A stretch of 64,000 bases of DNA from Candidatus Mailhella excrementigallinarum (GCA_944324075.1 CALUUZ010000010.1:1-64000), one strand, 5' to 3'. Positions 27,482 to 37,424 are shown, counted from the first letter of the stretch. Numbers and translations are program-made. The notes: generated by a model from the letters alone, not told the origin.

Positions 27482-28690
27482 CTAGCCATGAAAACGCTTT
27501 ACGCGATCGGCATACCCCCGGATGCGCAAGCCCTGCAGACGGATGAAACCCGCTGCGTCCTTGTGATCATAGGTGGCGCACTCCTCAAAGGTCGCCAGAT
27601 CATGACAGTAGAGGCTGTGGGGAGAATAACGGCCCACGGGCCATGCCGTTCCCTTGTACAGCTTCAGCCGCACACTGCCTGTGACGCCCTCCTGCGACTT
27701 GTCGATGAGCGCCTGCATGGCTTCACGTTCGGGAGAAAACCAGAAACCGTTGTATACGGCGGCGGCGTAGCGGGGCATGATCGTATCACGCACAGCGAGT
27801 GCCTCGCGATCAAGACAGATTCCCTCAAGATCCTGATGCGCCACATGCAGCACGGTACCGCCGGGAGTTTCATACACGCCGCGTGATTTCATGCCCACAA
27901 AACGGTTTTCCACCATATCCAGACGCCCGATCCCGTGCTTGCCCGCAATCCGGTTGAGTTCCATCACCATTTCCATGGGACTGAGTCGCCTGTCGTTCAA
28001 CGCAACCGCGTCGCCCTTCTCAAAGTCAATGGTGATATATTCCGGTTCATCGGGGGCTTTTTCCACCGGGACAGCCATGATGTAGCTTTCCGGCCCCGGC
28101 TCTTCCCACGGATCTTCCAGTTCCCCGCCTTCAAAACTGCAGTGCAGCATGTTGCGATCCATGCTGTAGTGCTTGTTGGAAGCGTTCACCTCAATGCCGT
28201 GCCTTTCCGCAAATTCCGTCAGCGCGGTACGGGACATGAGATCCCACTCTCTCCACGGGGCGATCACCGTGAGATCTGGGGCCAGAGCGTTGATGGCCAG
28301 TTCAAAACGCACCTGGTCATTACCCTTGCCGGTCGCGCCGTGCGCGATGGCCTGAGCCCCTTCAGCCCTGGCAATTTCAACAAGACGTTTGGCGATGAGC
28401 GGGCGGGCAATGGAAGTGCCCATCAGATAGCGCCCCTCGTAAATCGCTCCGGCGCGCATCATGGGGTAGATATAGTCCCGGGCGAACTCCGCACGCAGAT
28501 CTTCGATATAGACTTTGGAAGCTCCGGTCTTCCGGGCCTTGGGTTCAACACCGTCCAGGTCGTCTTCCTGCCCCAGGTCGGCAGTCACGGTAATGACTTC
28601 ATACCCGTGCTCGACCATGAGCCACTTGAGAATGACCGACGTATCCAGACCGCCGGAATAGGCCAGCACTACCTTTTTGATTTTCGCCAT
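27482..28690 (-). CDS. argG: Argininosuccinate synthase
   Basis: A 402-residue enzyme that joins citrulline and aspartate using ATP. It begins [23 protein letters not shown] (in parts), containing the N-type ATP pyrophosphatase P-loop AYSGGLDTS. Further conserved blocks are [13 protein letters not shown] near residue 115 and the C-terminal [14 protein letters not shown] 28690 was chosen over the longer frame because it is the family start, and the gene ahead ends 20 bases upstream. It follows the OTCase-like gene and precedes argH. Confidence 0.97.
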   Translation of the reverse strand: MAKIKKVVLAYSGGLDTSVILKWLMVEHGYEVITVTADLGQEDDLDGVEPKARKTGASKVYIEDLRAEFARDYIYPMMRAGAIYEGRYLMGTSIARPLIAKRLVEIARAEGAQAIAHGATGKGNDQVRFELAINALAPDLTVIAPWREWDLMSRTALTEFAERHGIEVNASNKHYSMDRNMLHCSFEGGELEDPWEEPGPESYIMAVPVEKAPDEPEYITIDFEKGDAVALNDRRLSPMEMVMELNRIAGKHGIGRLDMVENRFVGMKSRGVYETPGGTVLHVAHQDLEGICLDREALAVRDTIMPRYAAAVYNGFWFSPEREAMQALIDKSQEGVTGSVRLKLYKGTAWPVGRYSPHSLYCHDLATFEECATYDHKDAAGFIRLQGLRIRGYADRVKRFHG

Positions 28691-28709
28691 GATGTTCCTC
28701 GCTGCGGTT

Positions 28710-29555
28710 TCAGACCGCGTTATGTTTGCGCAGAGCGGCCATATGTTCCAGAACCGCCGCCTGACAGGCAATGAGACAGGCCCGGCGCTCTTCCTCCCAG
28801 GCGGAGGGAGCGGTATCGGGCAGGAAGGAAAAAAGAAGCGCTTCGCCAAATACGCTGCGGGCTGCCTCCCGCAGCCCCATCGTCAGCAGGGGATGCCGGG
28901 GGCTCGGAGATGCCCGGCCAGTATGCCAGGGTACGGCGATGAGTCCGTGCGCCCCTTCGACCACCAGTGCGGGATCGTGGGAAAGAAAGATCTTTCCCCC
29001 CGCGTTCATGGCAAAGTCCAGAGCTTCGGCTCCGGGTTCCCCGCCGGGTGGAAAACTCAGAAACAGCTCATGCCGGAAACAGAGGCAGGAATCCAGCCAC
29101 GAACCGGCCAGCCCGGCAAATCTGCCCGAAGCATTGCCGATCCAGCTCAGCCGCATTCCATCAAGTTTATCCGCGTCATGCCCGAAATGTCTCACCAGAG
29201 CAAGCAGATCGCCCAGAACCCGGCAGGGAGACGCGTTTTCGTTCCCGCCATTGATGACGGAAGGAGTCTGTTCCCTGTCGGCAAGCGCCAGCAGTTCTTC
29301 TCCGGAGAGACCTTCTCCTACGACGATATCCGCGCGGGAAACTTCATCCGTTATCTCGCAGCCCGCCAGCGCGGCGCTTTCCCGCCAGTTTTCCGCCTCA
29401 GCCAGGAACTCCGGCGCACAGACAAAGGCAACCGCAGTCTTTGTTCCGCCGGGGCAAGGCGGTTCTGCACAAGCGCGCAGCTCGCGGGCACGGAAAAATA
29501 TCTCCCACGCGCCCCGGCATCCCTGATCCCGTAATTGCAAAAAATGTCCGCCCAT
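28710..29555 (-). CDS. Degenerate ornithine carbamoyltransferase-like protein
   Basis: A 281-residue protein at the place of argF, first in an argF-argG-argH arrangement. The N-terminus ([27 protein letters not shown]) resembles the start of OTCases, and [11 protein letters not shown] plus [11 protein letters not shown] resemble their central part. The catalytic signatures are missing: no STRTR carbamoyl-phosphate motif, SPCR in place of HPCQ, and no HCLP. The frame is uninterrupted, so the gene is under coding constraint rather than freshly broken. I chose ATG 29555 because GAGGAG lies eight bases upstream; the longer frame starts at a GTG. It may be a non-catalytic partner or a divergent transcarbamylase. 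A normal argF would be needed elsewhere. Confidence 0.6.
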   Translation of the reverse strand: MGGHFLQLRDQGCRGAWEIFFRARELRACAEPPCPGGTKTAVAFVCAPEFLAEAENWRESAALAGCEITDEVSRADIVVGEGLSGEELLALADREQTPSVINGGNENASPCRVLGDLLALVRHFGHDADKLDGMRLSWIGNASGRFAGLAGSWLDSCLCFRHELFLSFPPGGEPGAEALDFAMNAGGKIFLSHDPALVVEGAHGLIAVPWHTGRASPSPRHPLLTMGLREAARSVFGEALLFSFLPDTAPSAWEEERRACLIACQAAVLEHMAALRKHNAV

Positions 29556-29667
29556 ATCAGAATACTCCTCGGCCACAGCAGGCTTTTAAAAGGAATGCCA
29601 GTCTTTGTAAAGGCACGTCTGCCCCGGCACCGGCGCCGGAAGTCAACCACACCCCAAGGACATCCCG

Positions 29668-30456
29668 ATGTTCTCCTCCCACCCCTATTCCAGTCCGCTG
29701 CGAACCTACCGGCGGGAAAAAGCGCCGCGCGAAAACGAGCAGATCCTGCAGATTGTGCGGGAAGAAACCGATCTGCGTATTACTTTCTCCGCGCGGGCGG
29801 ACAGGGCGGCGATGCGCGACCGGCTCATGACGCGCGCGGGTCTGTTGCGCGGAGAACTCACGCTGTGGATGACGCTTCATCCCGAGTTCCGCCACAGCCT
29901 GCTTCCCCTGCCCATCCCGGACGAGGCTCCCCCTCTGGTCCGCGCCATGCTTGAGGCCGGAACGCGCATGAATGTCGGGCCATTTGCCGCCGTGGCCGGG
30001 GCCATTGCACAGGACATGGCCGAATACGCGCACGCGCTGTTGCTGAAAAACGGCATGCCCGGCGACGTCATTGTGGAAAACGGCGGCGACGTGTTTCTGA
30101 TTTCCGAAACGGAACGCGTGGCCGCGCTGCTGCCGGATCCGGAAAACCGCTCTCTGGTGGGGCTGCGCCTCGCGGCCTCCGACATGCCTCTGGCGCTCTG
30201 TTCATCTTCCGGACGTATCGGCCATTCTCTCAGCTTCGGACAGGGGGATCTGGCCACGGTATGCGCTCAAAATGCAGCTCTTGCCGACGCTGCGGCCACC
30301 GCCTACGGAAACATGCTGAAGTCCGGGGATTCCGTTCCCCTTGTTCTGCACCGGGCGGAGCAGGATCAGGACAGGGGCATCAAGGGCGTATTCGTACAGT
30401 GCGCGGGACGCATCGGCATATGGGGCGGCATGGAGCTTGCCGCCCTGCCGCTCTGA
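29668..30456 (+). CDS. UPF0280 family protein (ApbE-like fold)
   Basis: A 262-residue protein of the UPF0280 family, distantly related to the flavin transferase ApbE. Supporting segments: GPFAAVAGAIAQDMAEYAH near residue 110, VIVENGGDVFLIS near residue 130, CSSSGRIGHSLSFGQGDLATV near residue 175, and ADAAATAYGN. The corresponding ApbE motif for flavin transfer is only partly conserved, so the activity is not known. It is divergent from the arg operon and ends four bases from the nadB stop in convergent orientation. Confidence 0.85.
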   Translation: MFSSHPYSSPLRTYRREKAPRENEQILQIVREETDLRITFSARADRAAMRDRLMTRAGLLRGELTLWMTLHPEFRHSLLPLPIPDEAPPLVRAMLEAGTRMNVGPFAAVAGAIAQDMAEYAHALLLKNGMPGDVIVENGGDVFLISETERVAALLPDPENRSLVGLRLAASDMPLALCSSSGRIGHSLSFGQGDLATVCAQNAALADAAATAYGNMLKSGDSVPLVLHRAEQDQDRGIKGVFVQCAGRIGIWGGMELAALPL

Positions 30457-30459
30457 CGC

Positions 30460-32046
30460 CTATTCGTCCCGGTGGTGACAGCCGAGACTCCGCTTGTTGC
30501 GCAGGGCCGCCTGGGTAATGAGATACGCGGTCTGACATCCGTGAAACAGCCGCACAAGCTGCTGGGAAAGCGGCGTATGGCGGTAGAAATCATGCAGATG
30601 TTCGGACAGATCGCGCAGGTCGGCGAAAGCCCGGCGCAGGCGGGCCTCCGTGCGCATGATACCCACGTAGTTCCACATGATATGACGGATACTCACCCAG
30701 TCCTGCGCCACAAGCGCGGGATCGTCATTATGTTCGTTGCCTGTGCTTTCCCAGTCCGGAATGGACTCGAGTATACGGGGGCTGACATTGTCCCTGCCTG
30801 CCAGAACGCCGGCGATGTCGTTCCCTGCGGAGACCCCCCAGAGCAATGCTTCCAGCAGGGATGTGCTGGCCAGCCGGTTGGCGCCGTGGATTCCCGTACA
30901 ACTGCACTCGCCCACGGCATACAGCCTGTCCAGCGTTGTCCGGCCGCGCTGATCCACCAGGATGCCGCCGCAGAAATAGTGCGCGGCAGGCACCACGGGG
31001 ATGGGCCGGGTGCGGATGTCAATGCCGATCTTCATGCAGCTTTCATACACGGTGGGAAATCGCTCCCGCACGTCGCAGCGCATCCTGGTCGCATCCAGAA
31101 ACACATGGTCGTCCCCGGTAGAGAGCATCTCGCTCACAATGGACTGCGCCACGATATCACGTGGCGCGAGGTCGCCGCGTCCGTCGTAGCGGGGCATAAA
31201 CGCTTCGCCCCGCATATTGACGAGATGCGCGCCCTCTCCCCGCATGGCCTCGGTGATGAGAGAGCGGGGCTGATCCCGATGATACAGAGCGGTAGGATGA
31301 AACTGCACGAACTCCATGTTGGTGATCCGTACCCCCGCCCGCTGGGCCATGGAAATCCCCGTGCCTATCGCCCAGGGGCAGTTGGTGGAATGCAGGTATA
31401 CCTGCCCCACCCCGCCCGTGGCCAGCACTGTCAAATCCGCGAGATGGGGCTCCACCTGAAGCGTCCTGTTGTTGAGTACATATGCGCCCACGCACTGGTT
31501 GCGCAGATGGTAGCGGTAAGAGGCGGTGGTTGCGTGGTGTTCCGTGGTGATGAGATCCACGGCGGAACGCTGGGTCTGCACGCGTACTCTGGGATGACGC
31601 AGAACAGCGTCGTGCAGGGCATCCATGATTGCCTTGCCGGTATAGTCGGCGCAATGCACGATGCGCGGCGCGGAATGCCCGCCTTCCAGAGTGAAGTCCC
31701 AGCGGTCGGGGTGCTCCGGATCCCGGTCGAACGGCACATGAAGGCGATCCACAAGCATGCTCTGAACGGCCTCCCCGCCCTGCGTGGCAAGGTAGCGTAC
31801 GGCCTTGCCGAAATTATAGCGGTGTCCCGCAATATACATGTCCTTTTCCAGAGCGCGCTGATCCTCCCGGCCGGTGGAAAAGACAATGCCGCCCTGCGCC
31901 CGTTCCGAATTGCCGCCGTCAAGCGACTCCAGTGGGGTCAGCAGACTGACTTCACAGCCCTGATCCGCCAGGGTAAGCGCAGCAGAGCACCCGGCCAGGC
32001 CGGAACCGATGATCAGAACATGGGAATAGTAACGGGGAGATTCCAT
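30460..32046 (-). CDS. nadB: L-aspartate oxidase
   Basis: A 528-residue flavoenzyme that oxidises aspartate to iminoaspartate, the first step of NAD synthesis. The FAD-binding motif GSGLAGCSAALTLADQG is near residue 13, SERAQGGIVFS and the substrate loop near residue 45, EFVQFHPTAL near residue 245, RGEGAHLVNMRGEAFMP near residue 275 and GIHGANRLASTSLLE near residue 390 are all conserved. It is the last gene of nadC-nadA-nadB. Confidence 0.96.
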   Translation of the reverse strand: MESPRYYSHVLIIGSGLAGCSAALTLADQGCEVSLLTPLESLDGGNSERAQGGIVFSTGREDQRALEKDMYIAGHRYNFGKAVRYLATQGGEAVQSMLVDRLHVPFDRDPEHPDRWDFTLEGGHSAPRIVHCADYTGKAIMDALHDAVLRHPRVRVQTQRSAVDLITTEHHATTASYRYHLRNQCVGAYVLNNRTLQVEPHLADLTVLATGGVGQVYLHSTNCPWAIGTGISMAQRAGVRITNMEFVQFHPTALYHRDQPRSLITEAMRGEGAHLVNMRGEAFMPRYDGRGDLAPRDIVAQSIVSEMLSTGDDHVFLDATRMRCDVRERFPTVYESCMKIGIDIRTRPIPVVPAAHYFCGGILVDQRGRTTLDRLYAVGECSCTGIHGANRLASTSLLEALLWGVSAGNDIAGVLAGRDNVSPRILESIPDWESTGNEHNDDPALVAQDWVSIRHIMWNYVGIMRTEARLRRAFADLRDLSEHLHDFYRHTPLSQQLVRLFHGCQTAYLITQAALRNKRSLGCHHRDE

Positions 32047-32113
32047 ATGGCTTCCTTGAGGCCGCCGGGGCCGGAAAGATCGGGAAATACAGCGGGAACG
32101 CGCCCGCCATGCA

Positions 32114-33172
32114 TCAGCGCGCGCAATAATCCAGCATCCGCTGGAGCGAAGCCCTGGCCGGGGCAGTCATGGCTCCGTCCACGCGGACATCCGCGGCATC
32201 ACCCCGGCGTATGCCCTCCAGCGTGCGGAGTAGACTTTCAGCGTCTACCTTCAGCATGTTGGAACAGGTGCTTTCCGTCAGGGGTTCTATACGCACCCTT
32301 CCCGCATGGCGCACCATAAGCCGGTGCACGAGGTTGCTTTCCGTACCGATGTACAGCACGGAACCGGGTCGGGCGGATTCCGCCTCCCGGATAAGATACG
32401 AAGTTGACCCCGCACCGTCCGAAGTGCGCACCATGGCTGGAGAACATTCCGGATGCACGAGAATCCGGGCTCCGGGATCTTTCCGTCTGGCGGCCTCGGC
32501 CAGTTCGGGGCGGAAACAGGCGTGTACGGCACAACAGCCCGGCCACAGCAGCAGACGCACGCCGTCGGGAAGAAACGCCTGTTCGCCGTCTCGGCGGATA
32601 TTCACCAGAGCGCGTGCAGACTCGGAAAGTCCGAGACGCTCAGCCGTATTGATACCCAGATTTCTGTCCGGCAGAAAAAACACCGCGTCGCCGTTTTCCA
32701 GCGCCCAGCGCATGATTCTGTCGGCATTGGCTGATGTGCAGACCGCCCCCCCGTGCCGCCCCACCACGGCCTTCACGGCCAGGGACGTATTGACGTAGGC
32801 GAGGGGAAGCACCCTGCGCCCTTCCGCACTCACCCGGTCAAACACCTTTTCCAGCAGGGCCGCTGGCGTCATTTCAGACATGACGCAGGAAGCGTCGGGC
32901 GCGGGCAAATACACCCGCTGACCCGGACGAGCCAGCAGTGCGGCGGATTCCGCCATGAAATGCACGCCGCAGAATATGACATGCCTTGCCTCGATGCTGT
33001 CCATCATACGGGCAAGTTCAAGGGAATCCCCCACCCTGTCCACATGGGCGACAACATCATCGCACTGGTAATGATGCCCAACGATGACAAGATCCCGTCC
33101 AAAATATTCGCGCAGCGCGTCAATACGCTCATGGACTTCATCCGAAGCCCGCCTGATCGGAAACCCTTTCAT
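32114..33172 (-). CDS. nadA: Quinolinate synthase
   Basis: A 352-residue [4Fe-4S] enzyme that condenses iminoaspartate with dihydroxyacetone phosphate. It shows the NadA triple-repeat layout: VIVGHHYQCDDV near residue 30, CGVHFMAESA near residue 65, SADRIMRW-type segment near residue 165, HPECSP near residue 240 and TESTCSNMLKV near residue 305. The separated Cys residues provide the cluster ligands. ATG 33172 (Met-Lys-Gly-Phe) is preceded by AAGGA; the longer frame would start at a GTG 3 bases after the nadC stop. Confidence 0.95.
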   Translation of the reverse strand: MKGFPIRRASDEVHERIDALREYFGRDLVIVGHHYQCDDVVAHVDRVGDSLELARMMDSIEARHVIFCGVHFMAESAALLARPGQRVYLPAPDASCVMSEMTPAALLEKVFDRVSAEGRRVLPLAYVNTSLAVKAVVGRHGGAVCTSANADRIMRWALENGDAVFFLPDRNLGINTAERLGLSESARALVNIRRDGEQAFLPDGVRLLLWPGCCAVHACFRPELAEAARRKDPGARILVHPECSPAMVRTSDGAGSTSYLIREAESARPGSVLYIGTESNLVHRLMVRHAGRVRIEPLTESTCSNMLKVDAESLLRTLEGIRRGDAADVRVDGAMTAPARASLQRMLDYCAR

Positions 33173-33208
33173 GCTGTAGTCCTTGGAGAAAGGTGAAAAA
33201 CGGGGCAC

Positions 33209-34201
33209 TCAGCCAGCGCGGCGCTCCATTTTCATGCTGAAATCGGCCACAGGAGCGGAATGCGTAATCCGGCCGACGGAAATGAAATCCGCGGGACGCA
33301 CGGGACATGCCAGAGCAAGCTCGCGGATATTGGCAAGGCTGACGCCTCCGCTGATTTCCGCCTCTATGGAACGGGGGATGAGCGGCAATACTTCGGAAAG
33401 CCGTCCGGCATCCATATTGTCAAGAAGGATGCGTTCCGGCCTGGCGGCGACAGCCTCCCCAACCTCCCGTGCCGTCCGGCATTCCACCTCAATGGGCGGA
33501 CAGGGAGCGTAACAGGCGCGCAGCGCGGACACCGCCGCGGCGATGGAGCCTGCTGCGTCGATGTGGTTGTCCTTGAGCATCAGCATTTCAGCCAGATTCA
33601 TGCGGTGATTGCTTCCACCGCCGACTCTCACGGCATACTTTTCCAGATGGCGCTGCCCAGGAAGTGTCTTGCGGGTATCCAGCAGCCGGACGCCCGTGCC
33701 CTCCAGCTCGTCCACATAACGGCGGGTCAGGTTCGCGACGCCGCTGAGATGGGTAATCAGATTCAGAATCACGCGCTCAGCCTTCAGCAGAACGCTGGTC
33801 GGCCCCCATATTCGGGCGACGGCCGTTCCCGCTGTAACGCGGGATGCCTCCGGCTTCAGAATCTCCCAGTGGGAAGAGGGATGCTCCAGCCCCATTTCCG
33901 CCAGCACCAGACTGATCAGGGGCAGTCCGGCCACCAGGGAATCCTGTTTTGCCACAATGAACGCACGAGATTCCTCTTCCGGCGGGAAGATGCCGAGGGA
34001 CGTCAGATCCGGCCCGTCCTCGTCCAGAGCGAGGCGCACCAGCTGCCGCGCAAACTCTCCCGCTTCTCCGGGAAGGATGGCCGCTACGTCTTCGGGCACA
34101 AAACCGAACAGCCTTTCCCGTTCACTACGCGAACAGGAATGCTCATCACTTGTTGCCGGCCCCCCTGCGCCGCCGCAGGAAATGCAAGAGATATCTTTCA
34201 T
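33209..34201 (-). CDS. nadC: Nicotinate-nucleotide diphosphorylase (carboxylating)
   Basis: A 330-residue enzyme that converts quinolinate and PRPP to nicotinic acid mononucleotide. Conserved blocks: AERVILNLITHLSGVANLTRRY near residue 155, DTRKTLPGQRHLEKYAVRVGGGSNHRMNLAE (in parts) near residue 185, and LKDNHI near residue 225. The first 30 residues, with CISCGGAGG and a second Cys, are an extension not usual in NadC; the true start might be further in. It heads the nadC-nadA-nadB operon; a near-palindrome lies just upstream. Confidence 0.95.
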   Translation of the reverse strand: MKDISCISCGGAGGPATSDEHSCSRSERERLFGFVPEDVAAILPGEAGEFARQLVRLALDEDGPDLTSLGIFPPEEESRAFIVAKQDSLVAGLPLISLVLAEMGLEHPSSHWEILKPEASRVTAGTAVARIWGPTSVLLKAERVILNLITHLSGVANLTRRYVDELEGTGVRLLDTRKTLPGQRHLEKYAVRVGGGSNHRMNLAEMLMLKDNHIDAAGSIAAAVSALRACYAPCPPIEVECRTAREVGEAVAARPERILLDNMDAGRLSEVLPLIPRSIEAEISGGVSLANIRELALACPVRPADFISVGRITHSAPVADFSMKMERRAG

Positions 34202-34235
34202 GCTTGCCCCATGCTGAGGAGAATGCTAGTTTAAC

Positions 34236-34253
34236 TGACGGCCATGGTCGTCA
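34236..34253. promoter_or_regulatory. Near-palindrome between nadC and mgtE, candidate operator
   Basis: TGACGGCCATGGTCGTCA is palindromic apart from one symmetric pair of mismatches. It lies in the 110-base divergent spacer, 35 bases upstream of nadC. A regulator of NAD synthesis could bind here, but nothing else supports this. Confidence 0.3.
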
Positions 34254-34311
34254 TGTCATGCACGTTAGGTTTACCTTGTTCCTTCGTCAAGTCGCGACTT
34301 CGGAGATTCTC

Positions 34312-35727
34312 ATGTCCACCCGCCCCGCTTCCTCCTCTGAACGTCCCGAAGTCTCTTCATCCGCCGACGCTTTCGCCGCGTCCATACACAGAGGCGGAAA
34401 CATGGCCCAACAGCCCCCGGAAAAAGAAACGCCTCCTCCCTGCGGCAACGAACTGAATGCGGACGCTGCGCATCCCGCCGATCGAGCGGAACAGCTTGAA
34501 CAGCTCAGCCTTGCCGAACAGATGTGTGTGCTGCGTCATCTGCCTGCCGACGAGGCCGCCGAGGCCCTGGCGGAGCTGGACGGACAGGTTGCCCGTGACG
34601 TGCTGGAAAATATGGACGCCGACGACGCAGCCCGTATTCTTTCGGAAATGTGGCCCGATGACGCGGTAGACGTGCTGGACGAGGTGGATGAGGGCCACCG
34701 CGACGTGCTGCTTAACAGCATGACGCCGGAAGATGCCCTTGAGCTGCGCGCCCTGCTGACCTTTGACCCGGACACTGCCGCCGGAGTCATGAATACGGAA
34801 ATCATTCTGGTCAATTCCGACGCCTCGGTGGATGACGCCATTCTCCAGATTCGCTCCGAACTTGAAGACAAGGAAATGCCCTACTATGTCTATGTGGTGG
34901 ACAGCATGGACAAACTGGTGGGGGTACTTTCCCTGCGTGATCTCATGCTTTCCAAGCCGGGCACGCAGGTACGCGATGCCGTGGGCAAGCAGGATCTGAT
35001 CACCGTCTCCTTTGATGCGGACAAGTCGGAAGTGGCGCGCATCCTCGGCCATTACAACTTTCTCTGCCTTCCCGTCGTAGATCGTGAGGGCCATCTCATG
35101 GGCGTGGTCACTCACGACGACGTCATCGATATCCTGCAGGACGAAGCCAGCGCCGACATGCTGGGCATGGTGGGCGCCGGCCAGACGGAAGATGTGGACA
35201 CCCCGTGGCTGACCTCCGTACGGATGCGCCTGCCCTGGCTTGTCATCAACATGCTCAATTCCGCCATGTCGGCCTTTATCGTCTACATGTTCGAGGGCAA
35301 TATCGCGCAGATGGCCCTGCTTGCCGTTCTCATGCCCATGGTTGCCAACCAGGCCGGCAACACCGGACAGCAGGCGCTGGCCGTCATGATCCGTCAGTTA
35401 GCCACAGAAAAGTTCGACAAGCGCAAGGCCTGGTTCGCTGTGCTGCGCGAAGCGAAAATCGGCATCCTGACCGGGATGATCATGGGGATGCTGGCCTGCT
35501 TCAGCATCATGCTGCTGACGGACAACCTGCTGCTCGGTGCCGTCATGGGAAGCGCGCTGCTGCTCGACATGATCCTGGGAGCTGTGGCCGGAGGTTCCAT
35601 TCCTCTGATTCTGCGAGCTCTGGGCCGCGATCCGGCCCAGGCGTCCAGCATTTTTCTCACCGCCCTGACTGACGGCGCGGGCTTTTTCATCTTTCTCAGC
35701 CTGGCCGGGCTGTTTCTTCTGACCTGA
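34312..35727 (+). CDS. mgtE: Magnesium transporter MgtE
   Basis: A 471-residue protein with an N-terminal low-complexity tail, the MgtE_N helical domain (about 60-165, repeats such as PADEAAEALAELDG and MWPDDAVDVLDEV), a tandem CBS pair (about 170-290, with VGVLSLRDLML and VVTHDDVIDIL), and five membrane helices in the last 175 residues. The pore motif region NQAGNTGQQALAV, with the G-N-x-G-x-Q pattern, is intact. It imports Mg2+ and the CBS/N domains gate it by internal Mg2+. ATG 34312 follows GGAGATTCTC. The gene is divergent from nadC. Confidence 0.94.
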   Translation: MSTRPASSSERPEVSSSADAFAASIHRGGNMAQQPPEKETPPPCGNELNADAAHPADRAEQLEQLSLAEQMCVLRHLPADEAAEALAELDGQVARDVLENMDADDAARILSEMWPDDAVDVLDEVDEGHRDVLLNSMTPEDALELRALLTFDPDTAAGVMNTEIILVNSDASVDDAILQIRSELEDKEMPYYVYVVDSMDKLVGVLSLRDLMLSKPGTQVRDAVGKQDLITVSFDADKSEVARILGHYNFLCLPVVDREGHLMGVVTHDDVIDILQDEASADMLGMVGAGQTEDVDTPWLTSVRMRLPWLVINMLNSAMSAFIVYMFEGNIAQMALLAVLMPMVANQAGNTGQQALAVMIRQLATEKFDKRKAWFAVLREAKIGILTGMIMGMLACFSIMLLTDNLLLGAVMGSALLLDMILGAVAGGSIPLILRALGRDPAQASSIFLTALTDGAGFFIFLSLAGLFLLT

Positions 35728-35763
35728 AACGGAATCCGCCCGGCGCGCGTGAGAGGGAAGACC

Positions 35764-36057
35764 ATGTCACTGAAGACCGAAACAGCAGGCAAAAGAAAGA
35801 GTGCCTTTCAACGTATTCCCGGCGTGGGGCCGAACATGGCGCGCCATCTTGAGCAACTGGGCTACGCCGATATCGGAGATCTGAAAGGAGAAAGCCCGGA
35901 ACGCATGTATGAGCGGGATCGTCTTCTGCATGGCGGAACCCTTGATCGCTGCGTACTGTATGTTTACAGGCTCGCTGTCCGATTCGCGGAAAACGGGGGA
36001 CAGGATATGCCCCCCGAACAGATGAAATGGTGGAACTGGAAGGAACGGGGAAACTGA
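35764..36057 (+). CDS. Helix-hairpin-helix protein, Cdd1 (pathogenicity locus) family
   Basis: A 97-residue protein with FQRIPGVGPNMARHLEQLGYADIGDL, a helix-hairpin-helix motif for non-specific DNA binding, followed by the family's ERMYERD and CVLYVYRLAVRFAE and a terminal WWNWKE. The name comes from PF11731 and does not imply virulence. Function is unknown. ATG 35764 is supported by GAGAGGGAAG upstream. It follows mgtE by 36 bases and ends 21 bases before the convergent AI-2E family gene. Confidence 0.8.
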   Translation: MSLKTETAGKRKSAFQRIPGVGPNMARHLEQLGYADIGDLKGESPERMYERDRLLHGGTLDRCVLYVYRLAVRFAENGGQDMPPEQMKWWNWKERGN

Positions 36058-36077
36058 CGCGGAACGCGCTTCGGCAA

Positions 36078-37130
36078 TTAAATATTTCCTGCCTGCCGCC
36101 GCATCTGCAGGCGGTCGCTTTCCTTGAAGGCCTGCACCGCGAAGGCTACCAGCACCGGCCCGGCCACCAGACCCACCGGCCCCAGAAGGGCCATGCTGCA
36201 CAAGATGGAAAAGAGCAGCACGAACATGGGCGCTTCAATGCCAGTCTTCAGCAGATAGGGGCGGACAAGATTGTCCGAACCTGCCACGACCACCGTCCCC
36301 CATGCTGCGAGACCGACGGCTGCGCCGGGCGAAACCGTGAACCACAGCACGACGGAAAGCGGCCCCCAGACAAGGGCCGTACCCACAACGGGAATCACCG
36401 CCGCGAACGTCGCAAGCAGTCCCCAGAAAGCGGGATCAGATACCCCCACTATGCGCAGGCCTATCCCGGTCAGAGTGCCCTGCATGACGGCAACGAACAG
36501 AATTCCGATAAATACTGAACGAAACGCATGGCGCAGGGCCAGAAGGATACGGTTGAAGGAATCTTCCGGCAGGCGTGTGACCCGCAGGCTCATGCGCCGG
36601 ATGGCTGGCGCGTAGATCACGCCGAGCGTGGCAAGTACAATGAACAGACACATAAGCCAGATCGCTGTCATAGTGCCGCCGGCGAGTCCTATGCCGCCGG
36701 AAACCAACGTTTTCAAACCGCTGTTGACGTAGGCGTCGAAATTTTCACCTATCTGATCAATCCATTCACTCAACCCCGGAACCTTTGAAAGCCAGAGCCT
36801 CACTTCATCAAGATACTCCGTCAGCTCCGGTGAAATCGCCCACCCGGAGGCCCTCCATGCATTCAGCCTGCGGATACCGCTTACTGCCTGCGGCGTAATC
36901 AACACCGTTACGATGGTAAAGGGAAGTATCAGGCAGAGACTCAGTCCTGCCGCATAAATTGCAGTACTCTTGAACCTGCTCATTCGTGCGCGTAGCCAGC
37001 GGTACAGGGGCAGCGTCAGGCAGGAAATGGAACCGGCCAGAAAAACCGTGACCGGATAGGACCAGAATATGCAGCACCAGGCCCCAAGGGCCAGCACGGC
37101 AAGCACACGCGCCATACTTACGTCTTTCAT
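36078..37130 (-). CDS. AI-2E family transporter
   Basis: A 350-residue membrane protein with about eight hydrophobic helices, grouped two or three at the N-terminus and five after residue 145. The family's C-terminal core is visible: IPVVGTALVWGPLSVVLW near residue 240 and LLGPVGLVAGPVLVAFAVQAFKE near residue 315. Members export small molecules or act as Na+/H+ antiporters; a link to autoinducer-2 is proven for only a few. The sequence does not show the substrate. Confidence 0.88.
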   Translation of the reverse strand: MKDVSMARVLAVLALGAWCCIFWSYPVTVFLAGSISCLTLPLYRWLRARMSRFKSTAIYAAGLSLCLILPFTIVTVLITPQAVSGIRRLNAWRASGWAISPELTEYLDEVRLWLSKVPGLSEWIDQIGENFDAYVNSGLKTLVSGGIGLAGGTMTAIWLMCLFIVLATLGVIYAPAIRRMSLRVTRLPEDSFNRILLALRHAFRSVFIGILFVAVMQGTLTGIGLRIVGVSDPAFWGLLATFAAVIPVVGTALVWGPLSVVLWFTVSPGAAVGLAAWGTVVVAGSDNLVRPYLLKTGIEAPMFVLLFSILCSMALLGPVGLVAGPVLVAFAVQAFKESDRLQMRRQAGNI

Positions 37131-37216
37131 GTCTTCAATGTACGGGCTTGTCCTTCTCTTGTCGAGAATGATTCCCTGGCCGGATTCAAAAACATGCTTT
37201 CCTGGAAAATTTTACC

Positions 37217-37232
37217 TGGTATGCTTCTTGCA
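37217..37232 (+). promoter_or_regulatory. Sigma-54-type promoter
   Basis: TGGTATGCTTCTTGCA has the -24 GG and -12 GC separated by exactly ten bases, and matches the YTGGCACG-N4-TTGCW consensus except at two positions. Predicted transcription start is near 37244, upstream of the gene at 37425. No enhancer-binding regulator is encoded next to it. Confidence 0.55.
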
Positions 37233-37424
37233 TAAACCCAGCATAGGGAAACGATTGCGTATCAGCCTGTTGTCTGAATACGGACGTGTTCATTCGACAC
37301 GACAGATGCCATGTCAGGCATGTCCGACAGTGTAATGCCGCAAAACGGTGTACAGATGTTCGTTTGCGCGAACCATGAAGTCTGTTTCAAAAAAGGGAAA
37401 AATTTGCCCTGGGGGAGGAGCGCG

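Noticed and set aside
30472-32319. 615-codon plus-strand open frame
   Set aside because: Antisense to nadB; its translation carries no recognisable domain.
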